From positions 1 through 47,278 of the forward strand of contig JAHQVZ010000234.1 in assembly GCA_019634055.1 (NCBI GenBank): DNA of 47,278 bases, given 5' to 3'. This DNA is from Leptolyngbyaceae cyanobacterium MAG.088. GTDB taxonomy: Bacteria > Cyanobacteriota > Cyanobacteriia > Phormidesmidales > Phormidesmidaceae. Shown in pieces: positions 9,932 to 17,563 of this stretch. Made by a program: the position numbers and the translations under genes. Within the stretch, counting starts at the first letter, position 1. Each line of letters starts with the position of its first letter. The notes beneath the pieces are model-generated. The model had not been told where the DNA came from. It saw only the letters and a program-made list of their open reading frames with translations, and made no database searches.

Positions 9932-10257
9932 TCAAGCTCCTCTTAGGCGGTGGGCTTAATCGGTGTAGCGAGATAAACGGCTCTATATTGACTATCCGAA
10001 TTTCACAGGTGATTTCTACTGTGAACCGCCAGTAGTAACCCCTGAGACATAACCCCTGAGACATAGTTTTGGTTAGAGGCTATCTCGATTGTTTATGGGA
10101 TTAAGATGTCCTATAAAACGACAATAATATGTATAGCTGGAATTTAGGACAGTGTTATTGAGGATACAATGACAGCTCAAAGTGGAGCAGGTAAAAACTT
10201 CCTCCTTTAACAAGCCTCATGCCACAAGTTACTTGTGTGGTTTATGGCTGCTGGCAT
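9932..10257. other. 326-bp convergent intergenic region
   Basis: Lies between the convergent kinase (plus strand) and glycosyltransferase (minus strand). It holds the kinase remnant (9943-10035), the 14-bp tandem duplication (10036-10063) and a near-palindrome CACAAGT-T-ACTTGTG (10223-10237). No intrinsic terminator with a U-run was seen. Confidence 0.6.
9943..10035 (+). pseudogene. Remnant of the 3' end of a third histidine kinase gene
   Basis: Directly after the stop of the kinase at 9931, the frame 9943-10035 reads LGGGLNRCSEINGS, then ILTIRISQVI, ending at a TAG. It lines up without a gap with the last part of the kinase at 2666 (LGGVITAQNNPSRGA, then IFTIRIPQAI). The G2 box and everything upstream are missing. 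It is followed by two perfect tandem copies of the 14-mer TAACCCCTGAGACA (10036-10063). The simplest reading is a leftover from tandem duplication or unequal recombination between kinase copies. Confidence 0.65.
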
Positions 10258-11547
10258 CTAGGGCTTAAGAGATATATTTTTGGGCTGCAATGTGGATGTT
10301 ATGGATGCAGGTGCATTTGCTTTATTAACTAGACTGATCAGCAAGGACTCGTATCCTTCTAGAGATTGCTCAAATGAGTAGTTCGCGATCGCATACGCCC
10401 GACCATTTTTACCAAACTGTTCCTGACAGATTGGATCGTTGTAAATTTTCAGAATGGCTCTGGCCAATGTATTTGGCTTTTCAGGCTCCACAACTAAGCC
10501 GCCCATACTATCCTGAACAGCTTGGGCGGCTGCTCCGTTATCGGGCACAGACGCAACGATAGGCCGACCACTTGCCATTAGCACCATTGTCTTAGATGGC
10601 ATGTTAAAGCCTACGACACTTGCTTTCTGCATAATTAGCGACACATCAGCTGCTGCTAGCATAGTCGGTAGCTCCTCACGGGGAGCAAATGGCAATAAGG
10701 TTACATTTTCAACACCTAGTTCACGACGTAAATTATCCAAGTCGCCTAGCTGACGTTCTTCACCAACAATAACAAACTCAATTTCAGGAATATCCTGTAG
10801 AGCATCTGCTGCATGGATAATAGTACGCACTCCCTGAGTACGGGCAATATTACCTGAGTAAAGAACGATAAACTTATCCGATAAACCATACTTCTGTCGA
10901 AATTGATTATCGTACTTCGGCAGAGGACGAATAAAGTTTGTATCAACCCAGTTAGAAATCCGCTTAATCTTACTGGGGCGAACGCCTTTATCTATAAGGT
11001 TTTTGGAGAAATTATCAGTAATCACAGCAATGTGTGATGCACTGGCATAGGCAAACTTCTCTAACACCTCAAAGACTTGAATCGCCAGCTTATTGCTAAT
11101 CAGCCCAGTGCGCACAGCCGCCTCTGGCAAAATGTCCTGCAAACTGAGCACAGCTGGACAGCCGTAGATCAATTTCAGAATTGCTGCAGGGACACAGGCC
11201 GGCAATGATGGACTAGTAGACAAGATCACGTCAGGCTGCCATCCCTTTAGCGCATGAAAAAAGCTCAACAGGGAGAAACTGCCATCCAGTAGGATACGGG
11301 TTATGACCCCTGGATTCGGATGAATCGCCACATAACAGCGCTGAATCTTAACGCCATTGCGCTCTTCTTCACAGTAAAGCTGACCACGATAATCAGGATA
11401 AATTCTACGCTGGGGGTAATTCGGCATAGCCGTCACTACCCTTACCTCATGCCCTTTAGTCACTAGTCCTTCAGCCAACTCGGTCATTAAGGGGGCAATA
11501 CCGATAGGCTCGGGGTGATAATTGTACGAATAGATGAGTATACGCAT
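10258..11547 (-). CDS. WcaI-like family 4 glycosyltransferase
   Basis: 429-aa GT-B fold glycosyltransferase. The N-terminal Rossmann half starts MRILIYSYNYHPEPIGIAPL, typical of WcaI/colanic-acid-type enzymes. The nucleotide-sugar-binding half contains VLYSGNIARTQGVRTII, FVIVGEERQLGDL, the loop VGFNMPSKTMVLMASGRPIV and NGAAAQAV, the region where family 4 enzymes hold their donor-binding Glu. Role: transfer of a sugar from an activated donor in exopolysaccharide or cell-surface glycan synthesis at the cytoplasmic face; acceptor and donor are unknown. ATG 11547 is chosen because the domain begins there; an upstream ATG at 11580 would add 11 unrelated residues. It stands alone, with no other polysaccharide genes next to it. 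Confidence 0.88.
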   Translation of the reverse strand: MRILIYSYNYHPEPIGIAPLMTELAEGLVTKGHEVRVVTAMPNYPQRRIYPDYRGQLYCEEERNGVKIQRCYVAIHPNPGVITRILLDGSFSLLSFFHALKGWQPDVILSTSPSLPACVPAAILKLIYGCPAVLSLQDILPEAAVRTGLISNKLAIQVFEVLEKFAYASASHIAVITDNFSKNLIDKGVRPSKIKRISNWVDTNFIRPLPKYDNQFRQKYGLSDKFIVLYSGNIARTQGVRTIIHAADALQDIPEIEFVIVGEERQLGDLDNLRRELGVENVTLLPFAPREELPTMLAAADVSLIMQKASVVGFNMPSKTMVLMASGRPIVASVPDNGAAAQAVQDSMGGLVVEPEKPNTLARAILKIYNDPICQEQFGKNGRAYAIANYSFEQSLEGYESLLISLVNKANAPASITSTLQPKNISLKP

Positions 11548-11829
11548 GAGAATCGCTCTGACTACTGATGTCGCGGTCAATAAATTAGCAACAAGCGCGA
11601 GCAGGGCTAAAAATTAAAGAGACCAAATACTGAAGTCGCAGAAATTTCTTTGAGCTTCAATAATAGAGTCCTACAGGTTACCTAATAAGTCTTTCGTATA
11701 TAGGACAACATAAGTTGCACTTTTCTGAAGATACAGGCATGCACCCTAAGGGTTCCCCAAACAGCTTTCAAAAAATCTAAGGAATTAATATCTGACCAAT
11801 ATTTGCTATGACGAACAGGAAGAAAATAA

Positions 11830-11955
11830 GTGAACAAACGCTCTAAAAGTATGGATGACCAAAAAATGGTAAACCCTATACCAAAAAGCTACCTAAGCAT
11901 TTATTACCTAGGAGGATTGAACATGTTAGACACAGTGAAAATCACAATGAATTAA
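11830..11955 (+). CDS. Candidate small ORF (41 aa, or 10 aa from an internal ATG)
   Basis: A GTG at 11830 is preceded by AGGAAG and opens 41 codons ending at TAA 11955. In the same frame, ATG 11923 is preceded at 7-nt spacing by AGGAGG (11910-11915), the strongest Shine-Dalgarno sequence in the window, and would encode only MLDTVKITMN. The protein has no recognisable domain. It may be a leader peptide or a decayed gene end. Support is the ribosome binding site alone. Confidence 0.25.
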   Translation: MNKRSKSMDDQKMVNPIPKSYLSIYYLGGLNMLDTVKITMN

Positions 11956-12472
11956 AGAATTGAGATCAAAAAACGATCTTTTCTAAAGACACTAAACTTT
12001 CCATCGCTATATTCACTCGACCCCAAATCAACATTCCGTCTTATGTCATGAAATTGAACAATCGACTCAACTAAACCTTCAGTAGCTAGTTAAAACATGT
12101 TTAACGGTCACCACTGATTCTGCAGGGAGATGGCTTCAGCTATATGGCTTACTATTAGACTTTTGCATGTAGCACATTAGCGTAGGACAAGCCGTCACCT
12201 TATATGATAAAGGGTCGAGGACTCCATATGAATGAGTCGAGAAAATCTTTATGATAATTAGGCAAAATCAATTGGTTTTAGACGAACTCTTTACAAAATT
12301 CTTTGCATAAAGCTTATAGCGTACTACGAAGAAAGCTACGGATGACATTTGTTTAATCTAAAGGTGTTGTCGTGAAACTCAATTCTGTAAAATTACAGAC
12401 AGTTTTGCATTTATTTCTTACAACACAAATCACTAGTGGTCTGTTAAGACGAAGATTTAGGCTCAAGATTAG

Positions 12473-12520
12473 TGAAGAGTAAAGGGTCAAACGAGATGAG
12501 CAGTGACTCTTTACTCTTTA
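12473..12520. terminator. Long imperfect hairpin downstream of DUF3318 gene
   Basis: The arm 12473-12489 (core AGAGTAAAGGGTCA) pairs with 12504-12520 (core TGACTCTTTACTCT), one G-U pair inside the core, with a 14-nt loop. It sits about 40 bases past the stop of the minus-strand DUF3318 gene, so it may end that transcript. There is no U-run on either side, so factor-independent termination is doubtful. Confidence 0.4.
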
Positions 12521-12557
12521 TCAAGGCAGAATTTCAATTTTTAGCTTTGACGCTGCA

Positions 12558-13205
12558 CTAGTAAGCGCGTGAAGCATCACGATCTGATCGGATACGATCT
12601 TTGGCACGGTTAGCGCTACGCTTCAATGCTTCTAAACGCTTAACATAGCGATCTCGCTGCTTTTTTTTAGGCGTTTGCTCAATCAACGTTTTCAAAGCGC
12701 TACCAAGACTCTTATAGGCATTGGGAAGGGAATATCCAAAACGAGTTGCCAGTGAAATAGCCTTCTCATCGGCATCCATGGATTCCTTTAGCGTTTTTTC
12801 AGCGTTATTGCGTTTATATAAACGCCACCCGGAAATGCTACATAGCCCTAGAGCTAACATCAGGAGCAGGCCATCTTGGACCCAGAGTTCTCCTACAGCA
12901 CCGCCAAGCCCAATGGCTAAGGCCGCCATTTCCCAGCCATCACGTGGAATTGTATCGTTCTGTACCCGAGCAACTTCATGCCAAAAAAGTAAATTGCGCT
13001 GATCTATGGCTAGCTGTTCCCACTTTGGTAGATCAATTTGAACCTCGACTTGATCTTTACCAAGTTCTTCAGACGTAATTAGTGGTGGACCTACATCCAT
13101 AGCGGGCTCTACTGTAACCCAGCTTTGCAGTTCTGGGGGCAGCAGACTGCGTAAACGGCGAAGCTCGCCCATATCTGCTCTGGAACTGTAGGTGGCGTAA
13201 GACAT
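12558..13205 (-). CDS. DUF3318 domain-containing protein
   Basis: 215-aa cyanobacterial protein. Recognised by the block LLFWHEVARVQNDTIPRDGW followed by two adjacent hydrophobic stretches (residues ~92-108 and ~112-128), a basic helical region and a strongly charged C-terminus (KKKQRDRYVKRLEALKR). HEVAR resembles a zinc-binding helix (HExxx), but a full metalloprotease motif is not seen. Function is unknown; membrane association is likely. It begins 34 bases downstream of dusB on the same strand, so the two are probably co-transcribed. The 3' side carries the hairpin at 12473-12520. Confidence 0.85.
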   Translation of the reverse strand: MSYATYSSRADMGELRRLRSLLPPELQSWVTVEPAMDVGPPLITSEELGKDQVEVQIDLPKWEQLAIDQRNLLFWHEVARVQNDTIPRDGWEMAALAIGLGGAVGELWVQDGLLLMLALGLCSISGWRLYKRNNAEKTLKESMDADEKAISLATRFGYSLPNAYKSLGSALKTLIEQTPKKKQRDRYVKRLEALKRSANRAKDRIRSDRDASRAY

Positions 13206-13239
13206 GCTGATACTGGTCCGGAAACGCTATTGAAAATGC

Positions 13240-14370
13240 CTATACTATAGCGGTCTTTCGGTAGCTATGGCTGCAAAGTTGGGGGGAGATTACCGTAATT
13301 ACTTGTTCTAGTAACCCGCAGCCTTCCTCTACTGATTCAATCCGACATAGTTTTTCCCGAAGTTCTGCAGCCCCATCAAACCCTTTGGCATACCAGGCCA
13401 TGTGCTTACGAGCCTGACGGATGCCGCTTTTGCCTTTATATTCCGCTAGCATAACTAGGTGTTCCTGGGCACAACGCAGACGCTCAACTATAGTCGGTGG
13501 TGGCAGATGCTTACCCGTTTTAAGAAAGTGGTCAATTTCTCCAACTAGAAAGGGATATCCCAGGGTGCCACGGGAACACATCACACCGTCGGCTTGGGTT
13601 TGCTCCAGACAGTTAATGGCCGCATCCACCGAAAAAATATCGCCATTGGCAATTACTGGCACACTCAACGCCTGCTTCACCTTAGCGATCCAGCTCCAGT
13701 CGGCGGTCCCGTTATAGCCTTGGGAGCGGGTGCGTCCATGCAGCGTGAGCATTTGGATGCCGGCGGATTCTAACCTACGGGCAAATTTCACAGCATTAAT
13801 GTCATTTTCAGACCAGCCAATCCGGGTTTTAGCTGTGACGGGTACAGACACAGCCGTACTGACCGTTTCAATAATGCGGGCGGCGTTATCAGGATCTTTT
13901 AGCAGCGATGAGCCTCCGCCATTTTTTGTGATTTTATTTACGGGGCAGCCCATGTTGATATCAATGGTGTCTGCTCCTTGATCTACTGCTTTTTTAGCGG
14001 CTTCTGCTAAAAATTCGGGTCTGCGATCAAACAGCTGAATGCTGATGGGACGTTCATCGGGATCAACCTCCATCACCTTCGGGAGCTTGCGCATATGATG
14101 CAGTTCAGCTGCACTTACCATTTCGGTGTACATCATCGACTGGGGGGCGTAACGACGTACCAATCGACGGAAAACAAGGTCGGTTACTCCAGACAGTGGA
14201 GATTGCAGTACGCGACTTTGGACTTCGACAGTGCCGATTTTTAGGGGGGTGGCAAGGCGGGCTTTGAGGGCAGGGGTAAGTGAGTAGTGCGTGGTGAGTG
14301 GGCTTCGAGGTGGGTGCTTAGCTGAACTTGAGTGGTGGGATACTTGGTCGAGGTTTATGGATACTGACAT
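13240..14370 (-). CDS. dusB: tRNA-dihydrouridine synthase (DusB-type)
   Basis: 376-aa flavoenzyme that reduces uridine to dihydrouridine in the tRNA D-loop using FMN and NADPH. The TIM-barrel starts at residue ~41 (ATPLKIGTVEVQSRVLQSPL). The catalytic Cys142 lies in DINMGCPVNKITKNGGG, with substrate and FMN-binding stretches KTRIGW, LTLHGRTRSQGYNG and VIANGDIFS, and the C-terminal helical tRNA-binding domain contains MAWYAKGF. The first ~40 residues are not family-typical: codons for SPLTTHYSLT coincide with heptamer repeats GTGAGTA/GTGCGTG/GTGAGTG on the plus strand (14280-14300), so the N-terminus seems to be repeat-derived. No later ATG or GTG fits before the barrel. It is divergent from the EamA gene. 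Confidence 0.93.
   Translation of the reverse strand: MSVSINLDQVSHHSSSAKHPPRSPLTTHYSLTPALKARLATPLKIGTVEVQSRVLQSPLSGVTDLVFRRLVRRYAPQSMMYTEMVSAAELHHMRKLPKVMEVDPDERPISIQLFDRRPEFLAEAAKKAVDQGADTIDINMGCPVNKITKNGGGSSLLKDPDNAARIIETVSTAVSVPVTAKTRIGWSENDINAVKFARRLESAGIQMLTLHGRTRSQGYNGTADWSWIAKVKQALSVPVIANGDIFSVDAAINCLEQTQADGVMCSRGTLGYPFLVGEIDHFLKTGKHLPPPTIVERLRCAQEHLVMLAEYKGKSGIRQARKHMAWYAKGFDGAAELREKLCRIESVEEGCGLLEQVITVISPQLCSHSYRKTAIV
14280..14300. repeat. Heptamer repeats (STRR-like) inside dusB 5' end
   Basis: Three adjacent heptamers, GTGAGTA, GTGCGTG and GTGAGTG, of the same GTGARTN family as the array at 20664-20691. Related units (ATTCACC-type, other orientation) are at about 14402-14425 in the dusB/EamA promoter region. 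They resemble the short tandemly repeated repetitive sequences of filamentous cyanobacteria. Confidence 0.6.
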
Positions 14371-14469
14371 ACTGCTTACTTCTCTGTCGGTGGCTTAAAC
14401 ATCACGATTCACCGATTCACCATTCCCCCCTCCAAAGCTTACGCTAACTCCAGTACTTACACAGTAAAC

Positions 14470-15354
14470 ATGTTTCAAGGGGAAATTGCGGCGCTGAGTG
14501 CGGCAGGGTTGTGGGCGTTTGCCACATTGATGTTTGGTCGATTAGGAAAACAGCTATCGCCCCTGGTGTTGAACTTAATTAAGGGATCCATGGCGATTGG
14601 GTTTATCGTACTGACTCTGGCGGTGCGACAGCAGTTATTGGCATCGTTGCCGATGGGCTCGGTATTGCTGCTTTTGACTAGTGGTGTAGTGGGAATCGGT
14701 TTGGGCGATACGGCTTACTTTGCCACGGTAAATGCGTTAGGCGCACGGCAGGCATTGCTGCTGGAAATGTTGGCTCCGCCGATGGCGGCTTTGATGTCAT
14801 GGGCCTTTTTGCAGGAGCAACTGTCGATGCGGGCATGGCTGGGTATGGGGCTGACGCTAGTTGGCATTGTCTGGGTGGTGAGTGAGCGTAGTCCTCGGAT
14901 GAATGGTGCCAAGTCAAAAACTATTATTACTAGGGGAATTTGGTTGGGCATTGTGGCCGCCCTCGGTCAATCTATTGGGAGTGTGCTGTCCCGGGCGGCG
15001 CTGGCAGATACGGTGGTAGATCCGTTATGGAGTAGTTTGCTCAGGCTGTCGGCGGGGCTAGTTTGTATTGGTGGATTATTACTGTGGCGTAGAAAAGAGC
15101 AGGTTTTTACGCGTCCGTCGAGACGGCTACTGGGAGGGGTGGCGATCGCAGCCTTTTTTGGTACTTATTTAGCCATCTGGCTCCAGCAGATAGCCCTGAA
15201 ACACTCACCTGCTGGGATTGCTCAATCGCTTTTAGCAACGAGTCCGATTATGGTGCTCCCCATGGCCCTGGTTATAGGAGAACGCGTTACGCTGCGAGCC
15301 ATCTGTGGAGCTGCGGTGGCTTTGAGCGGCATCTGGCTATTGTTTAGCCGTTAG
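14470..15354 (+). CDS. EamA/DMT family transporter
   Basis: 294-aa inner-membrane protein with ten predicted helices arranged as two EamA repeats (residues ~5-135 and ~155-292), the standard drug/metabolite transporter layout. Recognisable segments are LWAFATLMFGRLGKQLSPLV in the first half, ALLLEMLAPPMAALMSW with the following EQLSMRAWLGMGLTLVGI, and the matching second half QSLLATSPIMVLPMA with GERVTLRAICGAAVALSGI. Such proteins usually export amino acids, other metabolites or toxic compounds; the substrate here cannot be told. It is divergent from dusB with about 100 bases between, and stands as a single gene. Confidence 0.9.
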   Translation: MFQGEIAALSAAGLWAFATLMFGRLGKQLSPLVLNLIKGSMAIGFIVLTLAVRQQLLASLPMGSVLLLLTSGVVGIGLGDTAYFATVNALGARQALLLEMLAPPMAALMSWAFLQEQLSMRAWLGMGLTLVGIVWVVSERSPRMNGAKSKTIITRGIWLGIVAALGQSIGSVLSRAALADTVVDPLWSSLLRLSAGLVCIGGLLLWRRKEQVFTRPSRRLLGGVAIAAFFGTYLAIWLQQIALKHSPAGIAQSLLATSPIMVLPMALVIGERVTLRAICGAAVALSGIWLLFSR

Positions 15355-15393
15355 CCCAAGTGCTTTTTTAGAGGCATAACCCATCTTTAATCT

Positions 15394-15413
15394 ATATGAA
15401 TTAACTTTCATAT
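15394..15413. promoter_or_regulatory. Candidate operator: ATATGAA-N6-TTCATAT dyad
   Basis: A perfect 7-bp inverted repeat, ATATGAA (15394-15400) and TTCATAT (15407-15413), partly repeated again as CATATGAA. It lies about 45 bases before the ArsR-like gene and has the AT-rich dyad form used by ArsR/SmtB repressors, so it may be an autoregulatory operator. Inferred from position and symmetry. Confidence 0.4.
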
Positions 15414-15456
15414 GAATCTCAGTTCACTTTAAGCTGTCCCTGTCAATGTCGAGGTT

Positions 15457-15738
15457 ATGAATCAGGTCACTTGTGTTGATAAGCTCAAGATTTTGGCTGA
15501 TACCACACGGTTAGGAGTATTACAACAGTTGCAGTTTGGGCCTCAGTCAGTGGGGTCCTTGATAGATGTCTTAGATGTGGAGCAAACCCTTTTGTCTCAT
15601 CATCTACGTATCTTACGGCAAGCTCAGTTTGTCATTGCAGAGCGTAGCGGCAAGCACGTCCTCTATCGGCTGGCACCTGATATTCTGATTGAGCAAAACA
15701 GCCTTAACTTAGACTGTTGCGTTCTATCGTTTCGGTAA
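15457..15738 (+). CDS. ArsR/SmtB-like winged-helix transcriptional regulator
   Basis: 93-aa protein with the compact ArsR fold: KLKILADTTRLGVLQQL (residues ~9-25), helix-turn-helix SVGSLIDVLDVEQTLLSHHL (31-50) and wing AERSGKHVLYRL (61-72). The classic metal/arsenic site CVCDL of ArsR/SmtB at the start of the recognition helices is replaced by SVGSL. Other cysteines exist at residues 6, 87 and 88, so a different thiol site is possible. It is followed 54 bases later by pstS on the same strand. Control of the pst operon is a natural guess, for example by phosphate/arsenate status, but not shown. A candidate operator lies at 15394-15413. Confidence 0.85.
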   Translation: MNQVTCVDKLKILADTTRLGVLQQLQFGPQSVGSLIDVLDVEQTLLSHHLRILRQAQFVIAERSGKHVLYRLAPDILIEQNSLNLDCCVLSFR

Positions 15739-15792
15739 AGCCTAAATGGAATGCTCAAAACAGGTCCCTGAACAATGCTCTTCTAAAAGGAC

Positions 15793-16656
15793 ATGGTGTT
15801 TATGGTGCATACCCTTTATTTAAAGCGTTTAGGGTTAGTTTCGTTAGCGTTCGCAAGTTTAGCGGCTTGTTCGTCACCGTCTATAGACTCCAGCAACGGA
15901 GATCTGCAGGGGAAAATTATTCTAACGGGATCTAGTACGGTCGCGCCCTTAGCCTCTGAGCTAGGCAAACGGTTTGAAGAAGACCATCCTCATGTGCGAG
16001 TAGATGTCCAAACAGGGGGATCATCGCGGGGGTTGGCTGATGCCCGCAGCGGCCAGGCCGATATTGGTATGATGTCGCGAGATTTAGCAATCGATGAAAC
16101 AGATGTCACAGCGTATGCCGTTGCTAAAGATGGGGTAGCCATTGTTATTCATGCCGATAATCCGATAACGGAGCTAAGCCCTGAAAAGATTGTAGAGATT
16201 TACAAAGGTGACGTCACACAATGGGAAACGGTGGGTGGCAACGATACGCCCATCAGTGTGGTGAATAAAGCTGAAGGGCGTTCTACCCTAGAGGTTTTCC
16301 TGAAACATTTCGATCTGAAAAATAGCGAGATCAAAGCCCAGATCATCATTGGTGATAACGAGCAAGGGATTAAAACGATAACTGGCAACCCTGATGCCAT
16401 CGGCTATGTATCTATTGGTGCAGCGGAAAACAGTATTGCTCGGGGTGAGCCTTTAAAGTTGTTGCCGTTAGAGGGTATAGAGCCAAGTACGGCATCGGTC
16501 CAGGATAGTTCATTTCCGTTGTCACGCACACTGAACTTTGTCACCAGCGGTGAACCAGAAACGTTGTCTAAAGCATTTATTGATTTTGCGCAGTCCTCTG
16601 AGGTGCATAACATTGTGGAGCAGCAGAACTTTGTTCCCATTGATTTTTCCAAGTAA
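15793..16656 (+). CDS. pstS: Phosphate ABC transporter substrate-binding lipoprotein PstS
   Basis: 287-aa periplasmic phosphate-binding protein. Signal peptide with lipobox LAAC (Cys26), then the first phosphate-binding loop TGSSTVAPL, the second loop around GGSSRGLADARSGQADIG, the family block EIYKGDVTQWETVGG, and NKAEGRSTLEVF corresponding to the third ligand loop. The ATG at 15793 has AAAGGA six bases upstream. It is the first gene of pstSCAB and delivers phosphate to PstC/PstA. No clear tandem Pho box (CTTAACCT-like direct repeats at 11-bp spacing) was found upstream. Confidence 0.93.
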   Translation: MVFMVHTLYLKRLGLVSLAFASLAACSSPSIDSSNGDLQGKIILTGSSTVAPLASELGKRFEEDHPHVRVDVQTGGSSRGLADARSGQADIGMMSRDLAIDETDVTAYAVAKDGVAIVIHADNPITELSPEKIVEIYKGDVTQWETVGGNDTPISVVNKAEGRSTLEVFLKHFDLKNSEIKAQIIIGDNEQGIKTITGNPDAIGYVSIGAAENSIARGEPLKLLPLEGIEPSTASVQDSSFPLSRTLNFVTSGEPETLSKAFIDFAQSSEVHNIVEQQNFVPIDFSK

Positions 16657-16675
16657 ACGTAATCTATCTCACCCG

Positions 16676-17563
16676 GTGAGTTCGCTTGCTTCTCTTAGGC
16701 AGGCTAAACGGAATGATTGGTGCTTGATTAATAGTCTTCGAATATTGGCAAGTGTCACAGCCCTGGTAGGGGTCTTGATCACTGTGTTTGTTTTAAAGGA
16801 GGCATTGCCTGCCTTGCAGTCTATCGGCATGCTACGTTTTTTTGGGGATGATGCCTGGTATCCCCTGGAGGGACAGTTTAATCTGGTGCCGATTTTGTTG
16901 GGAACCGTGTTAACTGCGTTGGGAGGGGTTGCGATCGCAACCCCCCTCGGTCTTCTCTCTGCCCTCTTTTGCCAGTTTTATGCGCCAAACATACTCGCGT
17001 CTAGTTACCAACGACTGCTAGAACTTTTGGCTGGAATTCCTTCAGTTGTATATGGCTTCTGGGGTTTAGTGGTGTTAGTGCCAAAAATCAATCAGCTACA
17101 CCCACCAGGACAAAGCCTGTTAGCAGGCATTTTAATTCTAAGTCTGATGATATTACCGACGGTGGCTTTGCTCTCAACGGCCAGCCTGGGAGATGTTCCT
17201 AAGGCTTATTTGCAAGGAGCAGATGCCCTCAGTTTGTCCCGATGGACAACGCTAACTCGACTTGTTATTCCCACGGCAAGATCGGGTTTAATCACAGCCA
17301 TTATATTGGCGACAGGACGGGCCCTCGGTGAAACTATGGCCGTACTCATGGTCTGTGGCAATGTGGTGCAGATTCCAAACTCAGTCTTTGATCCGGTACG
17401 CTCTCTAGCTGCCAATATTGCCCTGGAAATGGCCTATGCCACAACCGATCACCGTTCGGTCTTATTTATTAGCGGATTGGTTTTATTAGCACTGGTGGGC
17501 TTGTTAGTGATGATGGCATCTGTTTTAGGTTCAGAGGAGCGAGAAAAAACGCGTGGCATCTAA
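16676..17563 (+). CDS. pstC: Phosphate ABC transporter permease PstC
   Basis: About 295-aa inner-membrane permease with six predicted helices. Family blocks are FLVP-type start ALQSIGMLRFFGDDAWYPLE, the segment LLELLAGIPSVVYGFWGL, and the EAA loop region (GADALSLSRWTTLTRLVIPTA) that contacts the ATPase. The frame is open further upstream into pstS, but GTG 16676, just after the pstS stop, is the best start by length; TTG 16640 is an alternative. No strong ribosome binding site is visible. The 3' end overlaps pstA by 11 bases, indicating translational coupling. Confidence 0.92.
   Translation: MSSLASLRQAKRNDWCLINSLRILASVTALVGVLITVFVLKEALPALQSIGMLRFFGDDAWYPLEGQFNLVPILLGTVLTALGGVAIATPLGLLSALFCQFYAPNILASSYQRLLELLAGIPSVVYGFWGLVVLVPKINQLHPPGQSLLAGILILSLMILPTVALLSTASLGDVPKAYLQGADALSLSRWTTLTRLVIPTARSGLITAIILATGRALGETMAVLMVCGNVVQIPNSVFDPVRSLAANIALEMAYATTDHRSVLFISGLVLLALVGLLVMMASVLGSEEREKTRGI

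Larger units (their letters stand above)
11581..12557. other. 977-bp region without a clear gene
   Basis: Upstream of the glycosyltransferase and downstream of DUF3318. No protein of normal size, tRNA or repeat array was found. It contains a motif GTTGCACTTTTCT (11714-11726) shared with the promoter region at 35764, a short frame with a perfect AGGAGG site (11830-11955), a possible 36-codon frame from GTG 12372 to TAA 12482, and a long imperfect hairpin (12473-12520). Confidence 0.55.

Noticed and set aside
12372-12482. 36-codon frame from GTG 12372
   Set aside because: No ribosome binding site that stands out, and the stop overlaps the hairpin; too little support for a gene.
11581-12557. 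tRNA or small RNA gene in the 977-bp gap
   Set aside because: No T-loop (GTTCRANYC) with matching acceptor stems was found by eye; a covariance-model search would be decisive.
15361-15792. Possible Pho box upstream of the ArsR-pst genes
   Set aside because: TTAACTT-like half sites exist, but no two 8-mers have the 11-bp spacing expected of a cyanobacterial Pho box.
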